A stretch of 64,000 nt of DNA. Origin: Sinorhizobium sp. B11. Lineage in GTDB: Bacteria; Pseudomonadota; Alphaproteobacteria; Rhizobiales; Rhizobiaceae. Shown one piece after another: positions 36,360 through 45,743 of the stretch. Under the pieces are notes generated by a model. The model ran no database searches, was not told where the DNA came from, and saw only the letters and a list, made by a program, of their open reading frames with translations. The stretch covers positions 310,001 through 374,000 of the forward strand of contig CP091034.1 of NCBI GenBank assembly GCA_039725955.1. Direction: 5' to 3'. Position 1 is the first letter of the stretch. Each line of letters starts with the position of its first letter. The position numbers and the translations under genes are program-made.

Positions 36360-38645
36360 ATGTCCCAGATGGAGAAGAAAGAACGGCCGGTGACCTCTGT
36401 TACCGACAAGGAAGCGCTCGAATTTCACGCGATGGGTCGGCCAGGCAAGCTGGAGATCAACCCGACCAAGCCGATGGCGACACAGCGCGACCTCTCGCTT
36501 GCCTATTCTCCCGGCGTCGCGGTGCCCGTCAAAGCCATCGCCACCGATCCTGCCACTGCCTACGACTATACGACCCGCGGCAATATGGTCGCCGTCATCT
36601 CCAACGGAACCGCCATCCTTGGCCTTGGCAATCTCGGAGCATTGGCTTCCAAGCCGGTCATGGAAGGCAAATCGGTTCTCTTCAAGCGTTTCGCTGATGT
36701 CGATTCCATCGACCTCGAGGTAGACACCGAAAACATTGACGAATTCATCAATTGCGTGCGCTTCCTCGGCCCGTCCTTCGGCGGCATCAATCTGGAAGAC
36801 ATCAAGGCGCCGGACTGTTTCGTCATCGAAAGCCGCCTGCGCGAGCTGATGGATATTCCCGTATTCCATGATGATCAGCACGGCACGGCAATCATCGCTG
36901 CCGCCGGCCTCATCAATGCGCTGGAACTCACCGGGCGTGATCTCAAGACCACCAAACTTGTCTGCAACGGTGCGGGTGCTGCCGCCATCGCGTGCGTCGA
37001 ACTCATCAAGTCGATGGGATTTGCGCCGGAAAATATCATCCTCTGTGATACCAAGGGTGTCATCTATCAGGGCCGCACCGAAGGCATGAACCAGTGGAAG
37101 TCGGCGCATGCGGCAAAGACCGATACCCGCACGCTGGAAGAAGCCATGCAGGGCGCCGATGTGGTTTTCGGCCTGTCGCAGAAGGGTGCCTTCTCCGAAG
37201 AGATGATCCACTCCATGGCCGACCGGCCGATCATCTTCGCCATGGCCAATCCCGATCCGGAAATCACGCCGGAGGAAGTCGCCCGTATCCGTGATGACGC
37301 CATCATGGCGACCGGCCGTTCGGACTATGCGAACCAGGTCAACAACGTGCTGGGCTTCCCCTATATCTTCCGCGGCGCCCTCGACGTTCGTGCTACGACC
37401 ATCAACGATGCAATGAAGATTGCCGCTGTAAACGCACTCGCCAGCCTCGCCCGTGAAGATGTGCCCGACGATGTTGCGGCTGCCTATCAGGGCAATCGTC
37501 CGCGTTTCGGCGCGCAATACATCATCCCGGTTCCCTTCGATCCGCGCCTGATCTCCGCCATTCCGGCCGCCGTTGCCGAGGCGGCGATCGAAAGCGGCGT
37601 CGCCCGCAAGATCATCACCGACATGGCTGGCTACAAGCGAGAGCTGTCGGCCCGCCGCGATCCGATCGCCTCCACGCTCGCCAGCCTTTATGAGCGTGTG
37701 CGCCGTCACCCGAAGCGGGTGGTTTTCGCCGAGGCCGAAGAGGAGCAGGTGCTGCGCGCCGCCATGTCATACGCCAATCAGCAGCTTGGCACCGCCATAC
37801 TGCTCGGCCGCGAGGACCTGATCCATGCAACGGCCGAACGCGCCGGGATTGACCTCAATCGCCCAGGCCTCGAGATCGTCAACGCCCGTATCTCGACCCG
37901 CGTCGAGGCCTATATTGACTATCTCTATGCCCGCCTTCAGCGCAAAGGCTACCTGCACCGCGACGCGCAGCGCCTGATCCATAATGACCGCAACCATTTC
38001 GCGGCCACCATGGTGGCGCTTGGCGATGCCGATGGCATGGTGACGGGCATCACCCGCAACTATTCGACGGCACTCGAAGATGTGCGCCGCTGCATCGACC
38101 ATAAGCCGGGCCATCGCGTGATCGGCGTGTCGATCGCGCTTTGTCGCGGCCGCACGGTCTTCGTTGCCGACACTGCGGTCCACGACATGCCGACGGCAGA
38201 GGAGCTTGCCGATATTGCCGAGGAGGCCGCAGGTCTGGCGCGCCGCATGGGCTACCAGCCGCGCGTCGCGTTGCTCGCCTATTCCACCTTCGGCCATCCC
38301 TCGGGGGAGCGTTCCGAGCGTGTCCGCGAAGCAGTAAAGATCCTCGACAAGCGTCGCGTCGATTTCGAGTATGATGGCGAAATGGCCGCCGATGTTGCCC
38401 TGAACCGCAAGGTGATGGAGCAATATCCCTTCTGCCGCCTCTCCGGCCCGGCCAACGTCCTCGTGATGCCGGCATTCCACTCGGCATCGATCTCGACCAA
38501 GATGCTCCAGGAACTCGGCGGCTCGACAGTCATTGGCCCTATCCTCGTCGGCCTAGACAAGGCGGTGCAGATCACCTCGATGGGCGCCAAGGACAGCGAT
38601 ATCGTCAACATGGCTGCCATCGCGGCCTACGCTGCCGGCTCCTGA
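36360..38645 (+). CDS. tme: NADP-dependent malic enzyme fused to a phosphotransacetylase-like domain
   Basis: Decarboxylates malate to pyruvate with NADP. The 761-residue protein matches the Sinorhizobium Tme/Dme layout: malic enzyme in the first 430 residues (SLAYSPGVAVPVKAI, NDAMKIAA) with the cofactor fold KLVCNGAGAAAIACVELI near residue 200, and a phosphotransacetylase-like domain from about residue 440, whose activity has not been found in the Sinorhizobium homologues. GGAGGAGG directly precedes ATG 36360; ATG 36369 is possible. I call Tme rather than the NAD form Dme because tme is the mutS neighbour in S. meliloti; cofactor choice is inferred. Confidence 0.9.
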   Translation: MSQMEKKERPVTSVTDKEALEFHAMGRPGKLEINPTKPMATQRDLSLAYSPGVAVPVKAIATDPATAYDYTTRGNMVAVISNGTAILGLGNLGALASKPVMEGKSVLFKRFADVDSIDLEVDTENIDEFINCVRFLGPSFGGINLEDIKAPDCFVIESRLRELMDIPVFHDDQHGTAIIAAAGLINALELTGRDLKTTKLVCNGAGAAAIACVELIKSMGFAPENIILCDTKGVIYQGRTEGMNQWKSAHAAKTDTRTLEEAMQGADVVFGLSQKGAFSEEMIHSMADRPIIFAMANPDPEITPEEVARIRDDAIMATGRSDYANQVNNVLGFPYIFRGALDVRATTINDAMKIAAVNALASLAREDVPDDVAAAYQGNRPRFGAQYIIPVPFDPRLISAIPAAVAEAAIESGVARKIITDMAGYKRELSARRDPIASTLASLYERVRRHPKRVVFAEAEEEQVLRAAMSYANQQLGTAILLGREDLIHATAERAGIDLNRPGLEIVNARISTRVEAYIDYLYARLQRKGYLHRDAQRLIHNDRNHFAATMVALGDADGMVTGITRNYSTALEDVRRCIDHKPGHRVIGVSIALCRGRTVFVADTAVHDMPTAEELADIAEEAAGLARRMGYQPRVALLAYSTFGHPSGERSERVREAVKILDKRRVDFEYDGEMAADVALNRKVMEQYPFCRLSGPANVLVMPAFHSASISTKMLQELGGSTVIGPILVGLDKAVQITSMGAKDSDIVNMAAIAAYAAGS

Positions 38646-38655
38646 TAGATAAAAG

Positions 38656-38682
38656 AGGCCGGATCACTGCGGTCCGGCCTCA
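38656..38682 (-). terminator. Terminator between the malic enzyme and VOC genes
   Basis: GAGGCCGGA and TCCGGCCTC form a 9-base perfect stem with a 9-base loop. On the minus strand it is followed by TTTTATC, so it best fits the VOC gene ending at 38689, though the stem could also stop the malic enzyme transcript. Confidence 0.75.
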
Positions 38683-38688
38683 CGCAGC

Positions 38689-39324
38689 CTAGCCCGCGAA
38701 GGCGATCAGGTTTCCATATGGATCGCATACGATGAATGTTCTGGCGCCCCAGGGTTCCAGCCTCAGCGGCTGATGAAACGACACGCCATTTGCGGTGTAT
38801 TCGAGAAAAAGCGCCTTCACATCATCAAGTGTGATCGTTGCTGACAGGATATCCCTCTCGCGCTGACGAAGTTCGGGATGAAAGGCAGGCATGTCGACGT
38901 GGCGAAGATTGAGCCTGGCTGCATCGCGAACGACTTGCGCATAAAAGGGCGGTTCGCCGTAGGTAAAGGCAATCGTGAAGCCGAGTTTCTGTGAGTAGAA
39001 ATCGCAGGCGGCCTGGATATCGTCCACAAAAAGCTGCGGCTGAGCGTCCAGCAATGTCGGTTGGCAAGCGGCTTTCTGTTGGTCGGTTGCACTCACCTCC
39101 GTGAGCCCTTTTTTCAGCGCCTCCCAGCTTTCAAATCCCTCCTGTGCGGCCACCAGTTCCTGTGCATCCGCAAGCTTGAACTCAAGCTCGAGGATTTGCC
39201 GGTCATTGAGATGGCGGTAGCGGGCAAGCCAATGGCGAATCTCTGCGGCGACAGGATAATAACGATCCTGATGCCAGCGCTTGAATTGCTTGGCTTTCTT
39301 CCGGAGATTTTCGAGATTCGGCAT
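38689..39324 (-). CDS. Two-domain VOC protein with N-terminal helical domain
   Basis: A 211-residue protein. Residues 1-70 form a helical domain (MPNLENLRKKAKQFKRWHQD, then LADAQELVAAQEGFESWEAL) that recurs at the N-terminus of many glyoxalase-like proteins. Residues 95-211 are a VOC domain (PQLFVDDIQAACDFYSQKLG, TFIVCDPYGNLIAFAG). Relatives are annotated as glyoxalase superfamily or bleomycin-resistance proteins; the substrate is unknown. I chose ATG 39324 because the conserved domain starts there; an in-frame ATG at 39354 would add ten residues. Confidence 0.8.
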   Translation of the reverse strand: MPNLENLRKKAKQFKRWHQDRYYPVAAEIRHWLARYRHLNDRQILELEFKLADAQELVAAQEGFESWEALKKGLTEVSATDQQKAACQPTLLDAQPQLFVDDIQAACDFYSQKLGFTIAFTYGEPPFYAQVVRDAARLNLRHVDMPAFHPELRQRERDILSATITLDDVKALFLEYTANGVSFHQPLRLEPWGARTFIVCDPYGNLIAFAG

Positions 39325-39441
39325 GGCGCAAGGTTTGATCTTGTAGGCGGGCATAGCCCAGCCGGCACCATTGCCGATGCGCCCTACTGAAAACGCCGAA
39401 TAAGAATGGATGCATGAGACATCGCCGTCAAGCGATGGCCG

Positions 39442-40317
39442 TCAGCTTGCGAAGCGACCTGCGTCTGCACCGTAATAATTGAGATACCGGTCGGAAATGC
39501 TCGATATCGGTAGCACGATCAGTACGTCGGTCGTATTGAACGCCTGATCGACGACCGCGCTGGAACCGACCATCGCGCCGAGGCGCAGGTAACCCTTGAT
39601 GAGCGGCGGCAACGCCATCAGCGCCTTTTTCGGATTGACGCCTTCAGCCGGCATCAGGTCCATGTCGCGCGCGAGATGCGGCAGGGCGCCAACGGCCCAT
39701 TCGTTCTTGGCGAGCACGCTGTGATAGAGGAAGGAGAGTGCCAGCGCATGGCTTTCCGGGTGAACGCCGGGGAAGGAGGCGCAGCCGAACATGGCGCTCA
39801 TGCCGTGCTTCAGCGCATAGGCCCAATTGCCCTGCCAGAGCAGTTCCACCGTACGCTTGGTACGGTACTCCGGCAGCACGCAGGAGCGGCCGAGTTCCAT
39901 GAAGCGCTTGTCAGGATGACGGGCAATGAGCTCGTCGATCGCAAATTCCGAAGCCGAGTAAAAACCGCCATTGGCCATGGCGACATCCTGCCTCAGCAGG
40001 CGGTAGGTCCCGACGATCTGGTCTTCAGCGTCTCCCTCGATCGAGCGGTCGAGAACGAGAAGATGATCGCAGAAGGCATCGTAGGCGTCGAAGTCCCGCT
40101 CGCGGCGCATGGCGTCTGCCGGTAGCTGGGCCTTCATTTCCTCGACGAAAACGCGGTAACGCACAGCCTGCGCGGCATCGATTTCACGCGCGCTGCGGGC
40201 AAGGCGAGTCTCCAGATTGCCGATGCGACCGAGAACATCGTCTTCCTTCGGGGCGGCAGCCGTCGACGGCCGAGCGGCCTCGGCAACAGCGTCACAATTA
40301 AGGATGTCAACAGACAT
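39442..40317 (-). CDS. olsB: L-ornithine N-alpha-acyltransferase (OlsB)
   Basis: Transfers a 3-hydroxyacyl chain from acyl carrier protein to ornithine, the first step of ornithine-lipid synthesis. The 291-residue product is a GNAT-like fold, with AAQAVRYRVFVEEMKAQLPA at the N-terminus, then CDHLLVLDR, VGTYRLLRQ and FMELGRSCVLPEYRTKRTV, all features of the OlsB/hemolysin-like family. The first 30 residues are a variable Ala-rich extension. The gene lies beside the tme-mutS-glnD block exactly as in Sinorhizobium meliloti. The partner acyltransferase OlsA is probably the gene at 22641-23438. Ornithine lipids replace phospholipids under phosphate limitation in rhizobia. Confidence 0.9.
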   Translation of the reverse strand: MSVDILNCDAVAEAARPSTAAAPKEDDVLGRIGNLETRLARSAREIDAAQAVRYRVFVEEMKAQLPADAMRRERDFDAYDAFCDHLLVLDRSIEGDAEDQIVGTYRLLRQDVAMANGGFYSASEFAIDELIARHPDKRFMELGRSCVLPEYRTKRTVELLWQGNWAYALKHGMSAMFGCASFPGVHPESHALALSFLYHSVLAKNEWAVGALPHLARDMDLMPAEGVNPKKALMALPPLIKGYLRLGAMVGSSAVVDQAFNTTDVLIVLPISSISDRYLNYYGADAGRFAS

Positions 40318-40425
40318 GGCGATTCTCCCGTCTCCGGCCTACCACACGCCATAAAACACTTATGTACGACAGGAAAGTGACATATCGAATTTGTGCACGC
40401 AAGAAACGTGCCGATTTCCCCACCT

Positions 40426-42660
40426 TCAGCGCGCCTCAGCCCGGCGTGCCGAAAGCGCAACAACCGCCTGTACTTCGGTCAACAGCCTGACTGGATCCAC
40501 CGGCTTCACCATGACGCGATTGGCGCCGTTGAGCAAGACCTGTCGCCGCGATTCGTCACTCTTGTCGGCAGTCAGGACAATGACCGGGACGGGCTGAAGA
40601 TCGAGCCGTCGTTCGTGTCCGCGCAGGCGTCCGAGCATGTCGATGCCATTGCCGCCGGGCATGGAGAGATCGCTGATGATGATATCTGGCCTGTCGTCAC
40701 CCAGCGCATAATCGAGCAGGGTTTCGAAATCATCCACGTGCCTGACGGAATGGCCGCCTTTTTCCAGCATGACGCGCACCAGCATGGCGTTGATCGGATC
40801 GTCCTCGCCGAGGAGGACAGAAAGACCGCCACCCATCGCCGTCCGTTCTGCAATGGACGGGCCGAGCCCGGGCTGGTTGTCGTTCAGCGCATCGCGCTTT
40901 TCCATGCCGCGCATACGTCCACGCAGCACGTCGATCAGCGACTGCTCGCGCAGCGGCCGGATCAGCCACGCATCGAAGAGGTCGAGCGAATAGGAGTTGC
41001 GCTCTTCCGGATTGACGAGCAGCACCTTGCGCAGGCCCAGTGCCGCGATCTCCGTGCGATCAGCGATGTGCAGCGAGAAATCGTCGGACATGCGGTGATC
41101 GACGATAATATCGGTCGGTCGGTCGCCGCTGCGGGCTAGCGACAGCAGACTTTCGCGCGCCGCCTCGCCACCGGCGACAAGGTGGCAGCGTCCGCCAAGC
41201 GTCGTGATCGTTTCGGCGATCGCCGTGCGTGCTGCGCCCGCCGGGGCGAGCAGCACGATGCTGTTTCCTGCCAGCAATGCATTCCGGGTGGCTGTATCCT
41301 CTTCCGAAAATTCGACAGGAAAGCGGATGGTGAACTGGCTGCCTTTGCCCCTCTCGCTTGCGACTGTCAGCGAACCGCCGAATTCGCGCATGATACGGGC
41401 GGAGATTGCAAGGCCGAGGCCCGTGCCGTTGCTCTTCTGGGCAAGCGAACCGCCCTGTTCGAATTCCCCAAATATGCGCGCCTGCTCCTCCGCCGTCATG
41501 CCGGGCCCGGTATCGGTCACCGATATCACCAGTTCACCGGCAGCTCGGGAGACGCGGATGAAGACACCGCCGGCCTGGGTGAACTTGACGGCATTGCCGA
41601 TGACATTGAAGAGCACCTGCCGCAGTCGCGCCGGATCGAAGTTCATGAGCTCCGGTACGTCGGAGGAAACTGTCGCGCCGATCTCGATACCCTTCTCATG
41701 GGCGCGATGGGCGAGCATCTCGACAACGCTTTCGACCAGCTTGCGCAGGGATTCCGAGCGCGGATGAAGCTGGAAGCGGCCGACCTCGATAGTGGAAAAG
41801 TCGAGCAAATCCTCAACCAGCTGCGTCAGCGCCTGACCGGACTGGCGGATACTGGTGAGGTAGTTCTGCTGCTCCTGCGTGAGCTTCGTTTCTGCGATCA
41901 GATGCGCCATGCCGAGAATGCCTGACAGAGGCGTGCGGATTTCGTGGCTGACCGTGGCAAGCAGCCGCGATTTGGCGGCGCTGTTATATTCGGCCTTCTG
42001 CCGAGCCTCCTCACGGCTTTCGGCGGCAAGCCGCTCGTCGGTCACGTCGCGCGCGATGCTCTGCAGAAGCAGGCGTCCATTTGCCGGATCGCGGGTCACC
42101 ACATCTTGCCAGAGAAAGATGCGCTGGCCGGTCGATGTCGAGATTTCGACATCATAGCGGTGCGGCTGAGGGCCGGGGCGGAAGGCAAGGCCGATCTCCT
42201 CGCAAGTCTGGCCTTCGGGTTTGACGCGCCCGGTCAGCCGGCGGAACGTCTCATTGGCGCCGATGATGCGGCGGTCCATCGTCCGGGTGACGACGATGTC
42301 GCCGAGCACGTCATGGACCTCACCGAGCAGGCCGGTAGTATCGACACGTTCAGATATATCCGGGCTTCGCCCGCCGGGCCTGACGCCGTTCTTCAAAAGC
42401 GTGGCAAGATAGCCTGCAATCGCGGCGATCAGGACAAGGCCGAGGCCTGCAACGAGTGGCCCGCCCCAGTGAGAAAGCAACAGCAGCAGGATCGCCGAAA
42501 TGAGACCTGCTCCGCCGAGCCAGTAAAAGAGCAGAGGATACAGAGAGCGCAGGGGAGGCGGCGACGATAATTCACCCGCCGTCCGGCCTCGGTAGGCCCT
42601 GACGGCGGTACCGCCGAATGCGGCGGACAATCGGTCCTGTAACTGCGCCAGACTCTGCAT
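40426..42660 (-). CDS. Hybrid sensor histidine kinase with a degenerate and an intact receiver domain
   Basis: A 744-residue membrane kinase. Two helices lie at about residues 39-87, followed by a PAS domain (120-215), a dimerisation/phosphoacceptor domain with His239 (LLATVSHEIRTPLSG), an ATPase domain (VSDTGPGMTAEEQARIFGEF, GTGLGLAI), a receiver-like domain that has lost key residues, and an intact receiver with Asp664 in IIISDLSMPG. Cytosolic sensing through PAS is likely, since the loop between helices is short. A partner response regulator is not in this window. It sits between lspA and olsB in the same direction, as in Sinorhizobium. Confidence 0.9.
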   Translation of the reverse strand: MQSLAQLQDRLSAAFGGTAVRAYRGRTAGELSSPPPLRSLYPLLFYWLGGAGLISAILLLLLSHWGGPLVAGLGLVLIAAIAGYLATLLKNGVRPGGRSPDISERVDTTGLLGEVHDVLGDIVVTRTMDRRIIGANETFRRLTGRVKPEGQTCEEIGLAFRPGPQPHRYDVEISTSTGQRIFLWQDVVTRDPANGRLLLQSIARDVTDERLAAESREEARQKAEYNSAAKSRLLATVSHEIRTPLSGILGMAHLIAETKLTQEQQNYLTSIRQSGQALTQLVEDLLDFSTIEVGRFQLHPRSESLRKLVESVVEMLAHRAHEKGIEIGATVSSDVPELMNFDPARLRQVLFNVIGNAVKFTQAGGVFIRVSRAAGELVISVTDTGPGMTAEEQARIFGEFEQGGSLAQKSNGTGLGLAISARIMREFGGSLTVASERGKGSQFTIRFPVEFSEEDTATRNALLAGNSIVLLAPAGAARTAIAETITTLGGRCHLVAGGEAARESLLSLARSGDRPTDIIVDHRMSDDFSLHIADRTEIAALGLRKVLLVNPEERNSYSLDLFDAWLIRPLREQSLIDVLRGRMRGMEKRDALNDNQPGLGPSIAERTAMGGGLSVLLGEDDPINAMLVRVMLEKGGHSVRHVDDFETLLDYALGDDRPDIIISDLSMPGGNGIDMLGRLRGHERRLDLQPVPVIVLTADKSDESRRQVLLNGANRVMVKPVDPVRLLTEVQAVVALSARRAEAR

Positions 42661-42715
42661 GCAGTCCAGCTAACATATTGCCCGTTCCGAATGTTTTCAG
42701 GAATCCGCTAAAAAT

Positions 42716-43222
42716 TTAATGATCCGTCTTTTTCGGCTTCTGCAGCATCTCATCGACAATGACGCAGCCTGCGCCAACGGTGATAAAACTGTCGGCGAGA
42801 TTGAACACGGCGAAGGACCAGGTTTCCGTGTGGAAGAGGATATAGTCGATCACATGGCCATAGGCGAAACGGTCGATGAGATTGCCGATCGCTCCTGCAA
42901 TGATCAGCGCGTAACCGAGATGCGCCAGCCAGCGGTCCTTGGCCGTGCGATGCCAGAGATAAAGAACGAAAGCGACGATGATCAGGCGCATGCCGACGAT
43001 GAACCAGCCATCCATGCCTGATAGCATCGAGAACGCGACGCCCAGATTGTAAGTGCGGTAGAGCGCCAGCATCGGAATGACGGGCACGGCTTCCTGCAGC
43101 GGAAGATAATGGTCGACGGCGATCTTGACGATCTGGTCGAGGATGACGGCGATCACGATGAAGATCAAGATCGGCAGCGGTCGTGAAAAGAGCGCCGGGC
43201 GTGCGGTCGCAAGATCGGTCAT
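42716..43222 (-). CDS. lspA: Lipoprotein signal peptidase (signal peptidase II)
   Basis: Aspartic peptidase that removes signal peptides from prolipoproteins in the inner membrane. The 168-residue protein has four hydrophobic helices; the catalytic Asp pair is in [17 protein letters not shown] and [26 protein letters not shown] and YNLGVAFSM are further family segments. Its start overlaps the stop of the upstream RNA methyltransferase gene by four bases. With lnt (16727-18331) it forms part of the lipoprotein maturation pathway. Confidence 0.96.
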   Translation of the reverse strand: MTDLATARPALFSRPLPILIFIVIAVILDQIVKIAVDHYLPLQEAVPVIPMLALYRTYNLGVAFSMLSGMDGWFIVGMRLIIVAFVLYLWHRTAKDRWLAHLGYALIIAGAIGNLIDRFAYGHVIDYILFHTETWSFAVFNLADSFITVGAGCVIVDEMLQKPKKTDH

Positions 43223-44076
43223 TTGCCCTCGGATAGTGAGAGGAGATGGCGGCGTGCCTCGAAAAGCATGACGGCGGTGGCAACGCCGAGATTGAGGGAA
43301 TCGGCGCGGCCCTGCTGCGGAATGCGGGCAAGCGCGTCCGCTTCCCTGGCAAGCTGGTCCGGCAGGCCGGATTGTTCGTTGCCCATCAGAAGCACGACCG
43401 GCTTCTTCTTGTAGTCGATCGTGCGATAGTCGACCGAGCCGGCAAGATGGGTCGCGACGACGGAAACGCCCGCCTGCTTCTTCCAGGCGATGAATTCCTC
43501 CGCAGTTGCATGGGCGACCTGAACGGCAAAGACCGAGCCCATGGTGGCCCGCACCGTTTCTAGCGAGAAAGGATCGGTCGTTTCGCCGACAAGAATGACG
43601 CCGGAGGCGCCGGCCGCGTCAGCCGTCCGGATGATCGTTCCAAGATTGCCCGGATCGCGCACGCGGTCGAGCGCCACCCACGTCTCTCCATCCTTCGGCC
43701 GGATATCCCTGAGCTTTGCCCAGCGCGTTTCGAATATGCCGACCACCATCTGCGGATTGTCGCGACGCGTGATCGAGGAGATCACCTTCTCGCTGACTTC
43801 GAGCACCAGGCCGCCGGACGCTACGGTCTTTGCCGCCATCTGCTCGACCAGCGGCTTGCCCTTGGCTGCCTTGGCGTAGACGAGCGTGCGGATTGTCCAG
43901 CCGAGCTCGATCGCGTCGATGACGAGCTTCAGCCCTTCAGCCATGAAGGTGCCGCTCTCTTCACGCGACTTCTTGTTGGTCAGCGCCTTGATGTCTTTAA
44001 TGATCGGATTGGCAAGCGAGGTGACTTCCTTCACCTGCCCAACCCTGCGGGGGCCGCGATCGTGGAATTCGTTCAT
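43219..44076 (-). CDS. TrmH/SpoU-family RNA 2'-O-methyltransferase
   Basis: A 285-residue SPOUT enzyme with an N-terminal L30e-like RNA-binding part ([20 protein letters not shown]) and a knotted C-terminal domain. The latter has [20 protein letters not shown] (motif 1 with the conserved Asn and Arg), [15 protein letters not shown] (motif 2) and [20 protein letters not shown] (motif 3). Members methylate rRNA or tRNA ribose; the target cannot be assigned from sequence. It overlaps both neighbours by four bases. Confidence 0.9.
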   Translation of the reverse strand: MNEFHDRGPRRVGQVKEVTSLANPIIKDIKALTNKKSREESGTFMAEGLKLVIDAIELGWTIRTLVYAKAAKGKPLVEQMAAKTVASGGLVLEVSEKVISSITRRDNPQMVVGIFETRWAKLRDIRPKDGETWVALDRVRDPGNLGTIIRTADAAGASGVILVGETTDPFSLETVRATMGSVFAVQVAHATAEEFIAWKKQAGVSVVATHLAGSVDYRTIDYKKKPVVLLMGNEQSGLPDQLAREADALARIPQQGRADSLNLGVATAVMLFEARRHLLSLSEGK

Positions 44077-45170
44077 TTCGGCACCCAGCGGGAAAAGAGG
44101 GAAGTGGAGAGCGCCCGACCCGGCGTCTTGCCGTCGAGGCCTGCCTCGCGGATGACGAGTTCGCCGGATTCGACCACGCCGCCGGCCCCGCGCATTGTCT
44201 CGCGCATCAATTCGTGGATCGAATAGAAGCTCGCCCGGATCGAATAGGCGGTCAGCACCAGGCCGACGGCTCTAGGCGATAGGATCTCGCGGCAGATATC
44301 CAGCATCAGCGGCAGGTGTTCGAAGAGATGCCAGACCTCGCCGTTCGGCCCGCGGCCGAATTTCGGCGGGTCGGTGAGAATGATGTCGTATTGGCTGCCG
44401 CGGCGCTCTTCGCGCAGGATGAATTTCATGGCGTCCTCGCAGATCCAGCGGATCGGCAATTTCTCCATGCGTCCCAGCGCCTGGTTTTCGCGGGCCCAAC
44501 CGATCGCCTTCTTCGACGCGTCCACATGCGTGACCTCCGCACCGGCGGCGGCGGCGACCAGTGAGGCGACGCCGGTATAACCGAAGAGGTTCAGCACCTT
44601 CAGAGGTCGCCCAGCCCGTTCCACCTGTTCTTTCATCCAGCTCCAATGCACGATCTGCTCGGGAAAAACGCCGACGTGCCGGAAGGAGGTGAAGCGACCG
44701 AAGAAATCGACGCCGAGCAGGTTGAGGGGCCAGGTCTCGCCATGCGCCTCCTTCGGAAAACGCCAGCGGCCGGTGCCTTCCTCATCCGTATCGCCGGTGA
44801 AGACAGCGTCGACCTTCTCCCAGGCATGGGCGGGCAGCGTTGGCTGCCACAGTGCCTGTCCCTCAGGGCGCACGATACGGTAGGGGCCGTACTGCTCCAG
44901 CTTTTGACCGTTGCCGCTGTCGATCAGATGGAAATCGCCGGCGCCCGTCGAATCGAGGATGACGGGGACGCGTTCAGCCGGCCGCTCGCCATTGCGCACC
45001 ATGAGCGGGCGGTCGATTGCTGCCGGAATAGCTGCCGGTGGGCGCTGTTCGCGCTGAGGTGCAGGTTTTGCGGCCGTCTTCTCCGGCATTGCAGGTCGCG
45101 CATCGGTGCGGCGTCCGCCCGAAGGGCCTGCCGACGTCTTCGCGCCGGGCCGGCGTTCTCTCTGTTTCAA
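44073..45170 (-). CDS. Class I SAM-dependent rRNA methyltransferase, RlmI-like
   Basis: The 365-residue product begins with a basic Pro/Ala/Arg-rich stretch of about 50 residues that is probably disordered. The methyltransferase domain follows, with VLNLFGYTGVASLVAAAAGA (SAM loop), VDASKKAIGWARENQAL and the catalytic-loop segment DIILTDPPKFGRG. It resembles the Cys-less RlmI/RlmK group that makes 5-methylcytidine or N7-methylguanosine in 23S rRNA. Its start and stop lie in the same unit as the SpoU gene and lspA. It is divergent from the CoxG gene. Confidence 0.85.
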   Translation of the reverse strand: MKQRERRPGAKTSAGPSGGRRTDARPAMPEKTAAKPAPQREQRPPAAIPAAIDRPLMVRNGERPAERVPVILDSTGAGDFHLIDSGNGQKLEQYGPYRIVRPEGQALWQPTLPAHAWEKVDAVFTGDTDEEGTGRWRFPKEAHGETWPLNLLGVDFFGRFTSFRHVGVFPEQIVHWSWMKEQVERAGRPLKVLNLFGYTGVASLVAAAAGAEVTHVDASKKAIGWARENQALGRMEKLPIRWICEDAMKFILREERRGSQYDIILTDPPKFGRGPNGEVWHLFEHLPLMLDICREILSPRAVGLVLTAYSIRASFYSIHELMRETMRGAGGVVESGELVIREAGLDGKTPGRALSTSLFSRWVPK

Positions 45171-45285
45171 CGTGGTCTTCCGCGTCCAAAAATCAATTGA
45201 GCCAGTGCAAATAGCATCCTGTCCGACCTTGGCAAAGCGCTTTCCCGTTATGATATGGTTCGCTCATGGAAATGGGGAATTGCTG

Positions 45286-45738
45286 ATGGAACTGATCGGG
45301 GAGGAACGCATCGCCGCGCCGCGGGATGTCGTATGGGCGGCCATGAACGATCCCGATATCATCAGGCAATGCATTCCCGGCTGCCAGAGCGTCGAAAAGC
45401 TGTCGCCGACACAATTCCTGGCAACGGTCAAAGTCGGTTTCGGACTGTTTTCCGTCACGTTCAACGGCGAGATCAGGCTTTCGAATGTCAATGTGCCGCG
45501 CAGTTACACCATCGCCGCGGAAGGGCGGGGCGGGATTGCCGGCTTTGCAAGAGGCGAAGCCGATGTGACCCTGGTGGACGAGGGCCTGCATACCTTGCTG
45601 TGTTATAAGGCGGACGGTGATACGGGTGGCCGGGTCGCCGAACTCGGCGGCAGGCTGATCCGAACGACGCTGGAAAAGCTCGCGCGACGCTTCTGGGGCA
45701 GCTTCAATGCGGCCGTCGTCGAAAAGGCTGCAGGTTAG
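45286..45738 (+). CDS. CoxG-like SRPBCC-fold protein
   Basis: A 150-residue carbon monoxide dehydrogenase subunit G-like protein (START/SRPBCC hydrophobic-pocket fold). It opens MELIGEERIAAPRDVVWAAM and contains IIRQCIPGCQSVEKLS and the conserved GRLIRTTLEKLARRFW at the C-terminus. CoxG helps attach CO dehydrogenase to the membrane in Oligotropha, but no cox genes lie nearby and the lone gene is common in rhizobia, so its partner is unknown. GGGGAATTGCTG precedes the ATG. It is 5 bases upstream of a GNAT gene. Confidence 0.85.
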   Translation: MELIGEERIAAPRDVVWAAMNDPDIIRQCIPGCQSVEKLSPTQFLATVKVGFGLFSVTFNGEIRLSNVNVPRSYTIAAEGRGGIAGFARGEADVTLVDEGLHTLLCYKADGDTGGRVAELGGRLIRTTLEKLARRFWGSFNAAVVEKAAG

Positions 45739-45743
45739 GCATC

